Origin: Bacteroidales bacterium
GTDB lineage: Bacteria > Bacteroidota > Bacteroidia > Bacteroidales > P3
DNA: 64,000 bases
Direction: 5' to 3'
Assembly: GCA_017522065.1 (NCBI GenBank)
Contig: JAFXAD010000062.1
Location: forward strand, 124,001-188,000
Within the stretch, counting starts at the first letter, position 1; each line of letters starts with the position of its first letter. The notes beneath the pieces are model-generated. The model made no database searches. It saw nothing but the letters and a program-made list of their open reading frames with translations, and was not told the origin of the DNA. A program made the position numbers and the translations under genes. Shown here piece after piece: positions 25,953 through 34,391 of the stretch.

Positions 25953-25994
25953 TCCTACAAATATCATCAGACACACTAAAAAACAAAGAAATAT

Positions 25995-26864
25995 ATGAAC
26001 CGTAAAGTCAAAGTCGGACTAATCCAGATGTCCTGCACAGCCGACAAGAAACAAAATATAGCCCGCTACACCGAGAAAGTACGCCAGCTGGCCGCCGACG
26101 ACGCGCAGATCATCTGCCTCCAGGAGCTTTTTGCCTCGCTCTATTTCTGCGACACCGAGGACTACCACAACTTCCGCTATGCTGAACCTATCCCCGATGG
26201 CCCTACCACACAGCATTTCATGGCTTTAGCCAAAGAGCTCGGTGTGGTCATCGTATGCTCCATGTTCGAGAAACGCGCCGAAGGACTCTATCACAACACC
26301 ACTGCAGTCATCGACGCCGACGGCAGCTACCTCGGCAAATACCGCAAGATGCATATTCCAGACGACCCCGGCTACTACGAGAAGTTCTATTTCACACCGG
26401 GCGACCTCGGCTACAAAGTCTTCAACACCCGCTTTGCCAGAATCGGCGTACTCATCTGCTGGGACCAATGGTATCCTGAAGCATCGCGCATAACCGCCCT
26501 TATGGGTGCCGAAATCCTTTTCTACCCCACAGCCATCGGCTGGGCCGTAGACCAAGACGAGGCGACAAACGACGAGCAGTATCAGGCCTGGCAGACAATC
26601 CAGCGCAGCCACGCTGTTGCAAACGGCGTCCCTGTCGTCAGCGTGAACCGCACCGGACGCGAGGGCGACATGCAGTTTTGGGGCGGCTCGTTTGTAACCA
26701 ACGCCTTCGGACGCCTCTTGTGGCAGGCTCCGCATCTTGAGGAATGCACACACATCGAGGAGCTCGACCTCTGCGACAGCGACCGCTACCGCCGCCATTG
26801 GCCCTATCTGCGCGACAGGCGCATCGACAGCTACGAGCCAATACTGAAACGTTACATCGACTAA
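25995..26864 (+). CDS. aguB: N-carbamoylputrescine amidase
   Basis: 289 residues. It is a nitrilase-superfamily enzyme that hydrolyses N-carbamoylputrescine to putrescine, CO2 and ammonia. The Glu-Lys-Cys catalytic triad is visible: E44 in CLQELFASLYFC, K118 in YRKMHIPDD and C155 in ICWDQWYPEA. The segments YFTPGDLGYKVFNT and AIGWAVDQDEATNDEQYQAW are typical of the AguB subgroup. It is followed after 73 bases by the agmatine deiminase gene, which makes its substrate; together they turn agmatine into putrescine. An arginine decarboxylase gene is not in the window. Confidence 0.93.
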   Translation: MNRKVKVGLIQMSCTADKKQNIARYTEKVRQLAADDAQIICLQELFASLYFCDTEDYHNFRYAEPIPDGPTTQHFMALAKELGVVIVCSMFEKRAEGLYHNTTAVIDADGSYLGKYRKMHIPDDPGYYEKFYFTPGDLGYKVFNTRFARIGVLICWDQWYPEASRITALMGAEILFYPTAIGWAVDQDEATNDEQYQAWQTIQRSHAVANGVPVVSVNRTGREGDMQFWGGSFVTNAFGRLLWQAPHLEECTHIEELDLCDSDRYRRHWPYLRDRRIDSYEPILKRYID

Positions 26865-26937
26865 CGCTTGCCTCCCTGTATCGACACTACGGGGCAAATA
26901 TGGAAAACACATATAACAAACTCACAATTCACGACCT

Positions 26938-27981
26938 ATGATAATCTCACCAACACCTAAAGAACGCGGATTCTACATGCCTGCCGAATGGGAACGGCAC
27001 GAGGCCACATGGCTCAGCTACCCTCACAACGAAGACTCCTGGCCAGGCAAGATCGAAACGATTTTTCCCTCTTACCATCTCTTCATCAAAACACTGACAG
27101 AGGTCGAAACCGTCCACATCAACGTACAGGACGAAGCTGCGGAGACCAAAATAAAACAAGCACTTAAAGATGCTGGAGCATTCATGGTCAACATCGAATT
27201 CCACCGTTTCCCGACCAACGATGCCTGGTGCCGCGACCACGGCCCCGCATTTCTCCTCAACAAAAAGACTCCCGGTCTTCGTGCAATCGTGAACTGGAAC
27301 CACAACGCTTGGGGCGGAAAATACCCATACGAACTCGACACACAAATCCCCGCACATATAGCCAAATACACAGGTTTGACCATGTTCGAGCCACATATCG
27401 TCATGGAGGGAGGCTCCATCGACGTCAACGGCAAGGGCGACCTGCTGACGACCTCGTCATGCCTGCTCAACCCCAACCGCAACCCGACGCTCAAAAAAGA
27501 GCAGATCGAAGAGCACCTGCGTGCCTACTACGGTGTAGACAACATAATCTGGCTGGGCGACGGCATCGTCGGCGATGACACCGATGGCCATGTCGACGAC
27601 CTTAGCCGCTTTGTGGACACCGACGTAATAATCACCGCCGTCGAAGAAAACAAGAACGACGAGAACTATGCTCCTCTACAGGACAACCTCAAGATTCTCA
27701 ACTCATGCCGTCTCGCCAATGGCAAGCAGCCCACCGTGGTTGAACTGCCGATGCCCGACCCCGTGATTTGGGAAGACCAGCGACTGCCAGCCTCATACGC
27801 CAACTTCTACATCTGCAACGGTTTGGTTATCTTCCCGACTTACAAGTGCAACAACGACACCCGTGCCGCCTACATCCTTGAGGAATGCTTCCCGACACGC
27901 GAAATCGTTGGCATCGACAGCACCGACATCATCTGGGGTCTCGGCAGCTTCCACTGCCTCAGCCAGCAGATGCCTGCCTAA
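26938..27981 (+). CDS. aguA: Agmatine deiminase
   Basis: 347 residues. It converts agmatine to N-carbamoylputrescine and ammonia. Family motifs: MPAEWERHEATWLSYPHNED (residues 14-33), NDAWCRDHGPAF (94-105), EGGSIDVNG near 162, DDTDGHVDDL near 212 and the catalytic cysteine in GSFHCLSQQ (C340). The length is normal. It is co-directional with aguB upstream. Downstream is the convergent MATE gene with only 63 bases and no obvious terminator between them. Confidence 0.95.
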   Translation: MIISPTPKERGFYMPAEWERHEATWLSYPHNEDSWPGKIETIFPSYHLFIKTLTEVETVHINVQDEAAETKIKQALKDAGAFMVNIEFHRFPTNDAWCRDHGPAFLLNKKTPGLRAIVNWNHNAWGGKYPYELDTQIPAHIAKYTGLTMFEPHIVMEGGSIDVNGKGDLLTTSSCLLNPNRNPTLKKEQIEEHLRAYYGVDNIIWLGDGIVGDDTDGHVDDLSRFVDTDVIITAVEENKNDENYAPLQDNLKILNSCRLANGKQPTVVELPMPDPVIWEDQRLPASYANFYICNGLVIFPTYKCNNDTRAAYILEECFPTREIVGIDSTDIIWGLGSFHCLSQQMPA

Positions 27982-28044
27982 TCAAAGTCGTCTAAACTGA
28001 ATACTCTTGACACTTCCAACAAACGGTGCCCCAATCGGACGCCA

Positions 28045-29424
28045 TCACATTGCAGGCTGTTGCTGTTCAAGCTTTTTCAACTTGCGCGTAATCCAGATAG
28101 CGAACGGTACCGCCAACAGAAAAGTACACAAATCGGCCGAAGCCTGCGTCATCTCTACACCTTCGAGCCCGAACAACCTGGGCAACAACAGTATTGAAGG
28201 TACAAAAAACAGTCCCTGGCGGCCAACAGCCAACAGCGTAGCCGGAAAGGTCATACGTATGTTCTGAAGTAACATATTGGTGGCAGTTCCGACCGTACAG
28301 AGCGGGAACACAACACATTGCCATCTGAGAGCCTCGCTGCCTATGGTTATAAGCAGGGGGTCCTCGTCACGGAACACGGCAATAATCTGAGGCGCAAAGA
28401 TATAACCCAACAACGACAGTACCGATAGCATCGTGAACGACACCACAAGCGTGAAATGATACGACTGGCGGACCCGCCTATACTTGTGTGCACCATAGTT
28501 GAATCCGCATACCGGCTGGAACCCTTGCGTAAAGCCCAATATCAGCGAGAAAGCGAACATCGTGGTTCGCGACACGACAGCAAAGGCCGCAACCGACGAT
28601 GCATCCTGACCCGGGGGGGCAAAACTGGAGGCCGCATAGTTGAGCATGATGGCAGACAGACAATTGAACAGCTGACGGAAAAGCGAAGGCAACCCTCCAG
28701 CCACTATCTCGACATAGCATGCCCATGAAGGTCGAAAATTGCGCAGGCGGATATGTACCGACTCCGGACGCATTGTGCCCCACAAAAGAAGCCCCCATGC
28801 AAACGTCTGGCTAAGTGCCGTTGCTATAGATGCTCCCGTGACGCCAAGGTCAAGCCCAAAAATCAGCAGCGGATCAAGAACAATATTCAGCACCGCACCG
28901 CTCACAATGCCAACCATTCCGAAACGTGCGTTGCCCTGCAGACGCAGCTGGTTGTTGAGCGTCAGTGCCGACATCATCAGCGGCGATGCGATGAGGATGT
29001 AGCGCAGATAGTCGCAGGCGTATGGAACCACCGCAGGCGGAGCTCCAAGCAGACGCACCATCTGCGGCAACAGTGGCAAGCCAACGACCGCCGCGACAAC
29101 TCCTATGAGCAGCGGCGTGAAGAACCCGACGGATGCCATCACCTCGGCATCGTCGTATTTGCGGGCGCCCAGCGCGCGCGATATGTGGTTGCCCGACCCG
29201 TGGCCGAAGAAAAAACCAACAGCCTGGATGAACGTCATGTAGGCAAACGATATGCCGATTCCGGCCGTGGCCTCCGTCGAGAGATGACCAACAAAGGCAG
29301 CGTCGACCACATTGTAGAGCGCCGTAACCACCATACTGACCATCGAGGGTATGGCAAGCCTCAACACCAGTCGTGGAACCGGTGTCTCCGTCATCTCCTT
29401 ATATTTCAGATCGAGCCCCGACAA
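28045..29424 (-). CDS. MATE family efflux transporter
   Basis: About 459 residues and twelve membrane helices in two homologous halves. It opens with YKEMTETPVPRLVLRLAIPS, ALYNVVDAAFVGHLST and the family's internal repeats (LRLQGNARFGMVG; GFNYGAHKYRRVRQSYH). MATE proteins exchange Na+ or H+ for cationic drugs or metabolites. The frame starts at TTG 29424, seven bases past the htrA stop; an ATG at 29394 would remove the first ten residues. The longer form is preferred because the YKEMTETPV segment resembles other family members, but this is a weak choice. Probably cotranscribed with htrA. Substrate unknown. Confidence 0.88.
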   Translation of the reverse strand: MSGLDLKYKEMTETPVPRLVLRLAIPSMVSMVVTALYNVVDAAFVGHLSTEATAGIGISFAYMTFIQAVGFFFGHGSGNHISRALGARKYDDAEVMASVGFFTPLLIGVVAAVVGLPLLPQMVRLLGAPPAVVPYACDYLRYILIASPLMMSALTLNNQLRLQGNARFGMVGIVSGAVLNIVLDPLLIFGLDLGVTGASIATALSQTFAWGLLLWGTMRPESVHIRLRNFRPSWACYVEIVAGGLPSLFRQLFNCLSAIMLNYAASSFAPPGQDASSVAAFAVVSRTTMFAFSLILGFTQGFQPVCGFNYGAHKYRRVRQSYHFTLVVSFTMLSVLSLLGYIFAPQIIAVFRDEDPLLITIGSEALRWQCVVFPLCTVGTATNMLLQNIRMTFPATLLAVGRQGLFFVPSILLLPRLFGLEGVEMTQASADLCTFLLAVPFAIWITRKLKKLEQQQPAM

Positions 29425-29431
29425 ATGTTTT

Positions 29432-30568
29432 TCAATTTCTCACAATCTGCGTATTGCCTTTCGAATTGAGAAGCGTCAGCTTGACCGAGTGCATCTTGCC
29501 GTCGCGCTGGAAAGTCACATCCACCTCGTCGCCAGGGTTGAACAGTGCCACCTCTTCCATCATCGAGGCATACGAGTTAACCTCAACCCCGTTGACGCTC
29601 ATCAGCACGTCGCCTTCCTTCATGCCGGCTTTCTCGGCTGCGCAATGCGGAATCACACGGGCCACATAGATGCCCTTCAGTTCCGCAAGTTTGAGGCGTG
29701 CAGCAATTTCGCTCGTCACCTCTACGACGTTCACGCCGAGATAACCGCGCTGGACGACACCATATTGGCGCAGGTCGCCCGTAACCTTGCGTGCAATGTT
29801 CGAAGGAATGGCGAACGAGTAGCCCGTATAGTAGCCGTTGCCACTTGCAATGGCAGTATTGATGCCTATCAGTTCCGCACGGCCGTTGACGAGAGCGCCG
29901 CCCGAGTTGCCGCTATTGACCGCGGCATCGGTCTGTATAAACGATTCTATCGTGCTCTCCACGCCAGGATTCTTTATAATGTCCATATAACGTGCCTTTG
30001 CAGATATTATGCCTGCAGTCACTGTCGAGGTGAGGTTGAACGGGTTGCCTATAGCCAAAACCGGTTCGCCGATGCGCGCCGAGTCCGAGTTGCCGAAAGG
30101 AATGGTCTCAAGACCCGTAGCCTCGACCTTGATTACAGCCAAGTCCGTTGCCGGGTCGGTACCCACAACGCGAGCCGGCATCTCGCGCTTGTCGTTCAGC
30201 GTAACCCACACTTTCTCGGCATCCTGTACCACATGGTTGTTGGTCACGATGAATCCATCCTGCGAGATGATCACGCCCGAACCGTAAGCGTTGTACGTCT
30301 GACGCTGAACGCCACGGTCGATAATCATACCGAAGAAAGACTGGTAGAGCGGTGTCAGTTTAGTCATTTCAGTCTTGATATGCACAACAGCATCTATCGT
30401 GCGCGCTGCCACCTCCGTGAAGTCGGTCTGCGTCAGTAGCGACGGCAGAGGCTGGCGCACAACACTTTCTACCACTTTCGATTCGTTATTCTCCTCATTC
30501 TGTGCCTTGCATCCCGACGGCACAACCATCATAAGCGACAAAGACAAAATCAAAAAAAATCTTTTCAT
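29432..30568 (-). CDS. HtrA/DegP-like periplasmic serine protease (lipoprotein form)
   Basis: 378 residues. A lipoprotein signal ends in PSGC (C20). The trypsin-like domain carries H112 in VTNNHVVQD, D142 in ATDLAVIKVE and S222 in VNSGNSGGALVNG. One PDZ domain (about residues 275-370, GVVQRGYLGVNVVEV and KAGMKEGDVLMSVNG) follows, so it resembles DegS/DegQ rather than two-PDZ DegP. The role is protein quality control in the periplasm. It precedes the MATE gene by 7 bases. The upstream region shared with the glycosyltransferase gene contains two hexamer repeats. Confidence 0.93.
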   Translation of the reverse strand: MKRFFLILSLSLMMVVPSGCKAQNEENNESKVVESVVRQPLPSLLTQTDFTEVAARTIDAVVHIKTEMTKLTPLYQSFFGMIIDRGVQRQTYNAYGSGVIISQDGFIVTNNHVVQDAEKVWVTLNDKREMPARVVGTDPATDLAVIKVEATGLETIPFGNSDSARIGEPVLAIGNPFNLTSTVTAGIISAKARYMDIIKNPGVESTIESFIQTDAAVNSGNSGGALVNGRAELIGINTAIASGNGYYTGYSFAIPSNIARKVTGDLRQYGVVQRGYLGVNVVEVTSEIAARLKLAELKGIYVARVIPHCAAEKAGMKEGDVLMSVNGVEVNSYASMMEEVALFNPGDEVDVTFQRDGKMHSVKLTLLNSKGNTQIVRN

Positions 30569-30591
30569 TGTATCTATAGTTAAGGTTTTCT

Positions 30592-30616
30592 GTTTTCGTT
30601 TTCGTTTTCGTTTTCG
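30592..30616. repeat. TTTTCG hexamer repeat in the htrA/glycosyltransferase divergent region
   Basis: Four tandem TTTTCG units on the plus strand, 24 bases from the htrA start codon. Confidence 0.85.
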
Positions 30617-30712
30617 ATTAATATGTTATAACAAAAATCGTGCCAAAATATTATTCACTGCCGAAAAATTAGTGCAATTCGTGTTCAATTAACGAAGTTT
30701 TTTCGTCTCTGA

Positions 30713-30737
30713 TTTCGTTTTCGTCTTCGTTTTCGTA
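30713..30737. repeat. Second TTTTCG/TCTTCG repeat in the same divergent region
   Basis: Contains the exact 19-base core at 30718-30736 and ends in CGTAC, as at 52943 and (partly) 57000. It sits 22 bases upstream of the putative -7 box of the glycosyltransferase gene. Confidence 0.88.
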
Positions 30738-30758
30738 CGTAGTATTTATTTTTTTAAT

Positions 30759-30766
30759 TAAATTTG
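30759..30766 (+). promoter_or_regulatory. Putative -7 element of the heptose cluster
   Basis: TAAATTTG matches TAnnTTTG, 35 bases upstream of ATG 30802. Confidence 0.45.
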
Positions 30767-30801
30767 CAATTCAAAAAAAAAGTACGAAAAACGATACAAG
30801 C

Positions 30802-31926
30802 ATGAAAATCATCATAGTAGGAACAGCATATCCATATCGTGGGGGCTTAAGTGCCTTCAACGAGCGCCTTGCCTACGAATACCTGAACCGCGGCGACGAG
30901 GTCGAAATCTACACCTTCACGCTCCAATACCCGTCGTTTCTCTTTCCCGGCAAAACCCAATACAGCGACGAACCCGCCCCACAAGGGCTCACCATCCACC
31001 GACGCATCAACTCCATCAACCCACTGAACTGGATGCGCGTCGGCCGCGAAATAGCACGCAAACGCCCCGACCTACTCGTCACCAAGTTCTGGCTCCCATT
31101 CATGGCCCCTTGCCTCGGGACAATAGAGCGCCGCGTGCGACGCAACCACCACACTCGCATAGTATCCATCCTCGACAACATCATCCCACACGAACACCGA
31201 CCCGGCGACCGTCTCTTTGCACGCTACTTCGTGCGTTCCACCGATGCCTTCATCGCCATGTCGCGCTCCGTACTCGACGACCTGAACCTTTTCGACACCA
31301 AGAAACCGCGACAGTTCTGTCCTCACCCCCTCTACGACCACTATGGCTACATACTCTCCAAAGACGAAGCCCGGCGCATCCTCGGTCTCGACCCTGACGG
31401 ACGCTACATCCTTTTCTTCGGCTTCATTCGACACTACAAAGGCCTCGACCTCCTCCTCGATGCAATGGCCGACCCACGCATACGCCAACGCAACATACGC
31501 CTCATCGTTGCAGGCGAATTCTATGGCGATTCCAAGCCATACCTCCAGCAAATCGAGCAACTCGGCATCGCCGACAGCATCAAACTCTGCACCGATTTCA
31601 TTCCCGACAGCCAGGTGAACAGGTATTTCTGCGCCGCCGACCTCGTCACACAGCCCTACAAGAGCGCCACACAAAGCGGTGTAACCCAGATAGCCTTCCA
31701 TTTCGAACGTCCCATGCTCGTCACCGATGTGGGCGGACTCGCCGAGATAGTCCCCGACGGTAAGATAGGCTTCGTTGTGCAGCCCGACGTGCAGCAGATT
31801 GCCGACGCCATTGTGCGCTACTACGACCAGAACCTTGAAGAGGATTTCACACTCGGCGTACGCCAAGAGAAAAAGAAATATCTCTGGACCAATATGACCA
31901 CCGCCATCGACAATCTCCTTAAATAA
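30802..31926 (+). CDS. Glycosyltransferase, GT-B fold (GT4/GT1-like)
   Basis: 374 residues. The N-terminal half starts MKIIIVGTAYPYRGGLSAFN, a glycine loop typical of GT4 acceptor domains. The C-terminal half has ILFFGFIRHYKGLDLLLDAM and VTQPYKSATQSGVTQIAFHF then LVTDVGGLAEIVPDG, the donor-sugar nucleotide-binding part with the E-x7-E-like region. The sugar is unknown; the neighbouring genes suggest addition of a heptose or another residue of a surface polysaccharide or glycoprotein. It is first in a four-gene run with gaps of 45, 40 and 38 bases. Confidence 0.88.
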   Translation: MKIIIVGTAYPYRGGLSAFNERLAYEYLNRGDEVEIYTFTLQYPSFLFPGKTQYSDEPAPQGLTIHRRINSINPLNWMRVGREIARKRPDLLVTKFWLPFMAPCLGTIERRVRRNHHTRIVSILDNIIPHEHRPGDRLFARYFVRSTDAFIAMSRSVLDDLNLFDTKKPRQFCPHPLYDHYGYILSKDEARRILGLDPDGRYILFFGFIRHYKGLDLLLDAMADPRIRQRNIRLIVAGEFYGDSKPYLQQIEQLGIADSIKLCTDFIPDSQVNRYFCAADLVTQPYKSATQSGVTQIAFHFERPMLVTDVGGLAEIVPDGKIGFVVQPDVQQIADAIVRYYDQNLEEDFTLGVRQEKKKYLWTNMTTAIDNLLK

Positions 31927-31971
31927 CCCCTAAAACCCTTCAAACCTTCAAACCCTCAAACCCTTTCAACC
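31927..31971. repeat. C-rich CAAACCCT/TAAAACCCT repeat before the hddA start
   Basis: The whole 45-base gap between the glycosyltransferase and the GTG start of hddA is made of C-rich units on the plus strand, with the first G only at the end (CGTG). Confidence 0.85.
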
Positions 31972-33024
31972 GTGATCATCCGAAGCAAAGCACCACTCCG
32001 ACTCGGTCTCGCCGGCGGCGGCACCGACGTCTCCCCATATTCCGACATCTATGGCGGTGCCATCCTCAACGCCACCGTCGATATGTATGCCTACACCACC
32101 ATCGAGCCTACCGACGACGGCAAAGTAGTCTTCCTTGCCCCCGACAAGCACCTGCGCGAAGAGTACACCGATGCCATGGAAGTCGACACCGACGGTTACT
32201 TCATCCTCCACAAAGGAGTCTACAACCGCATCGTGCGCCAGTTCACCCATCGCCCTCTGTCGCTACGCATAGCCTCCTTCGTCGACGTCCCTGCCGGCAG
32301 CGGCATGGGCACCTCATCCACACTCGTCGTCAGCATACTCGGAGCCTACGTCGAATGGCTCAAACTCCCACTCGGCGAGTACGACATCGCACGCCTCGCC
32401 TACGAAATTGAGCGCATCGACCTCGGTCTCGCAGGTGGAAAACAAGACCAATACGCAGCCACCTTCGGCGGCTTCAACTTCATGGAGTTTGTCGGCGACA
32501 ACGTCATCGTCAACCCCCTGCGCGTACGCCCTCGCTATCAGGACGAATTGTGCCACAACCTCCTCCTCTACTATACCGACACCAGCCACGTCAGCGCCGA
32601 CATTATCAAAGAGCAGCAGCAGAACGTCAAAGCCAAGAAAAACGACAGCATCCAGTCCATGCACAAACTCAAACAGCAAGCCGTCCAGATGAAGGAAGTG
32701 CTCCTCAAGGGCGAGATTGACCGCATTGGCGAGATCCTCGACTTCGGCTGGCAGCACAAGAAACAGATGGCCAAAAGCATCAGCAACCCACGCATCGACG
32801 CCATCTACGATGCGGCACGCCAAGCCGGAGCCACCGGAGGCAAGATCAGCGGCGCAGGCGGCGGTGGATTCATGTTCTTCTACTGCCCTCTGCTCACGCG
32901 CCACACCGTTGCCGACGCACTCCTCCAGTTCGGAGGCACCATACGCCGCTACGAATTCACCACCGAAGGCCTCAAAACCTGGACCATGGAAAGGTACGAG
33001 ACGAAAAACGAATCCAGACAATAA
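31972..33024 (+). CDS. hddA: D-glycero-alpha-D-manno-heptose 7-phosphate kinase (GHMP family)
   Basis: 350 residues from a GTG start. GHMP kinase motifs: PLRLGLAGGGTDVSPYSDIY (residues 9-28), the ATP loop VPAGSGMGTSSTLVVSIL (about 105-122) and the C-terminal GATGGKISGAGGGGFMFFYC. It phosphorylates heptose 7-phosphate at C1 in the GDP-heptose route used for S-layer or LPS/glycan heptose. With gmhA and hddC downstream, the assignment is strong; the phosphatase GmhB is not in the run. No ATG gives the N-terminus; GTG 31972 fits the family start MIIRSKAPLR exactly. Confidence 0.9.
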   Translation: MIIRSKAPLRLGLAGGGTDVSPYSDIYGGAILNATVDMYAYTTIEPTDDGKVVFLAPDKHLREEYTDAMEVDTDGYFILHKGVYNRIVRQFTHRPLSLRIASFVDVPAGSGMGTSSTLVVSILGAYVEWLKLPLGEYDIARLAYEIERIDLGLAGGKQDQYAATFGGFNFMEFVGDNVIVNPLRVRPRYQDELCHNLLLYYTDTSHVSADIIKEQQQNVKAKKNDSIQSMHKLKQQAVQMKEVLLKGEIDRIGEILDFGWQHKKQMAKSISNPRIDAIYDAARQAGATGGKISGAGGGGFMFFYCPLLTRHTVADALLQFGGTIRRYEFTTEGLKTWTMERYETKNESRQ

Positions 33025-33064
33025 ATTCCACAGAAATGACGTTTCTGTAGCAAAAACATATACC

Positions 33065-33643
33065 ATGAACAAACGTATACCCCAATCCATAGAACAAAGC
33101 ATCGCTGCGAAAAACGCTATACTTGCCGACAGCGACTTCCTTATGCGCATCGAGAAAGCTGCCGAAATGATTATCACCTCCCTCCGCGGTGGCGGCAAAA
33201 TCCACTTCTGCGGCAACGGTGGCAGCGCTGCCGATGCCCAACATCTGGCTGCGGAACTTAGCGGACGCTTCTACTACGACCGCCCCCCTCTCAACGCAGA
33301 ATCTTTGCACTGCAACACCTCTTACCTCACGGCTGTAGGCAACGACTACGGATACGAACACATATTCGCACGGCTGCTACGCGGCACCGGGCGAAAGGGC
33401 GACATTCTGGTTGGCATCAGCACTTCCGGCAACTCGAAGAACATCCTGGAGGCTTACAAGGTGTGCAAAGAAATGGGTATAAGAATAATATCGTTCACTG
33501 GCGAAACTGGTGGAAAAATGAAGGAAATGTCCGACCTGCTTCTGAATGTGCCTTCGACCGACACCCCCCGCATACAGGAAAGCCACATCATGATAGGACA
33601 CATCATCTGCGAGTTGGTCGAATCGGAGCTGTTTCCGAGATAG
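33065..33643 (+). CDS. gmhA: Sedoheptulose 7-phosphate isomerase
   Basis: 192 residues. It makes D-glycero-D-manno-heptose 7-phosphate from sedoheptulose 7-phosphate. The SIS-domain motifs FCGNGGSAADAQHLAAELSG (residues about 52-71), VGISTSGNSKNIL and the C-terminal IQESHIMIGHIICELVE are all present. The frame is open upstream inside hddA, but MNKRIPQSIEQS at 33065 is the natural start, 40 bases after hddA. Confidence 0.95.
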   Translation: MNKRIPQSIEQSIAAKNAILADSDFLMRIEKAAEMIITSLRGGGKIHFCGNGGSAADAQHLAAELSGRFYYDRPPLNAESLHCNTSYLTAVGNDYGYEHIFARLLRGTGRKGDILVGISTSGNSKNILEAYKVCKEMGIRIISFTGETGGKMKEMSDLLLNVPSTDTPRIQESHIMIGHIICELVESELFPR

Positions 33644-33681
33644 TTAACGTCTAACAATAACAGAAACATTAATCATTAGCT

Positions 33682-34371
33682 ATGGAATGCATTATTCTTG
33701 CAGGCGGATTCGGCACTCGGTTGCGCAGCGTGGTCAGCGACGTGCCCAAACCGATGGCTCCCGTAGGCGGCCGTCCTTTCCTCGAATTGCTTATGGACCA
33801 CCTGCTGGGCTACGACTTCGACCACATCGTCCTCTCGACGGGCTACATGCACGAGAAGATTGAACAGCATTTCGGCAACAGCTACAGGAACATTCCTCTC
33901 AGTTACGCCATCGAGGATAATCCGCTGGGAACAGGCGGCGGAATACGCAACGCTTTGGAGAAATGCAACGACGAAAACGTGGTGATTGTCAACGGAGACA
34001 CTCTCTTCCGCATAGATTACGACGACCTGCAGCGTTTCCACTCCTGCCACCCGACTCGACTCTCGGTCGTTCTACGCATGGTGGAAGACACTTCGCGTTA
34101 CGGACTGGTCAGCACCGACTGCGCCGACCGCATCACGCGCTTCGCCGAAAAGGAGGCATCGCACGGTCCTGGAGCCATCAACGGCGGCATCTACATGATC
34201 GACCGTTCGCTTCTGGAAAGCTTTCCGCTGGGAACGGCATTCTCGTTCGAGAAAGACGTCATGCAGAAATTATATCTCGACGAACCCTTCTTTGCCTACA
34301 CTTCGGGCGCTTACTTCATCGACATGGGTATCCCCGAAGACTATCTTGCTTTATGCAAGGAAGTGAAATAA
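33682..34371 (+). CDS. hddC: Heptose 1-phosphate nucleotidyltransferase (HddC-like)
   Basis: 229 residues. Nucleotidyltransferase start MECIILAGGFGTRLRSVVSD with the signature G-G-x-G-T-R-L and the VPKPMAPVGGRPFL lysine, then VNGDTLF near residue 103 (metal-binding Asp) and GAINGGIYMID. By context it makes GDP-D-glycero-alpha-D-manno-heptose. Other sugar-phosphate nucleotidyltransferases look similar, so the substrate is inferred from hddA and gmhA. It is last in the run and convergent with the M16-like gene, 20 bases apart, without a visible terminator. Confidence 0.85.
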   Translation: MECIILAGGFGTRLRSVVSDVPKPMAPVGGRPFLELLMDHLLGYDFDHIVLSTGYMHEKIEQHFGNSYRNIPLSYAIEDNPLGTGGGIRNALEKCNDENVVIVNGDTLFRIDYDDLQRFHSCHPTRLSVVLRMVEDTSRYGLVSTDCADRITRFAEKEASHGPGAINGGIYMIDRSLLESFPLGTAFSFEKDVMQKLYLDEPFFAYTSGAYFIDMGIPEDYLALCKEVK

Positions 34372-34391
34372 AACAACATACACTTTAATTC

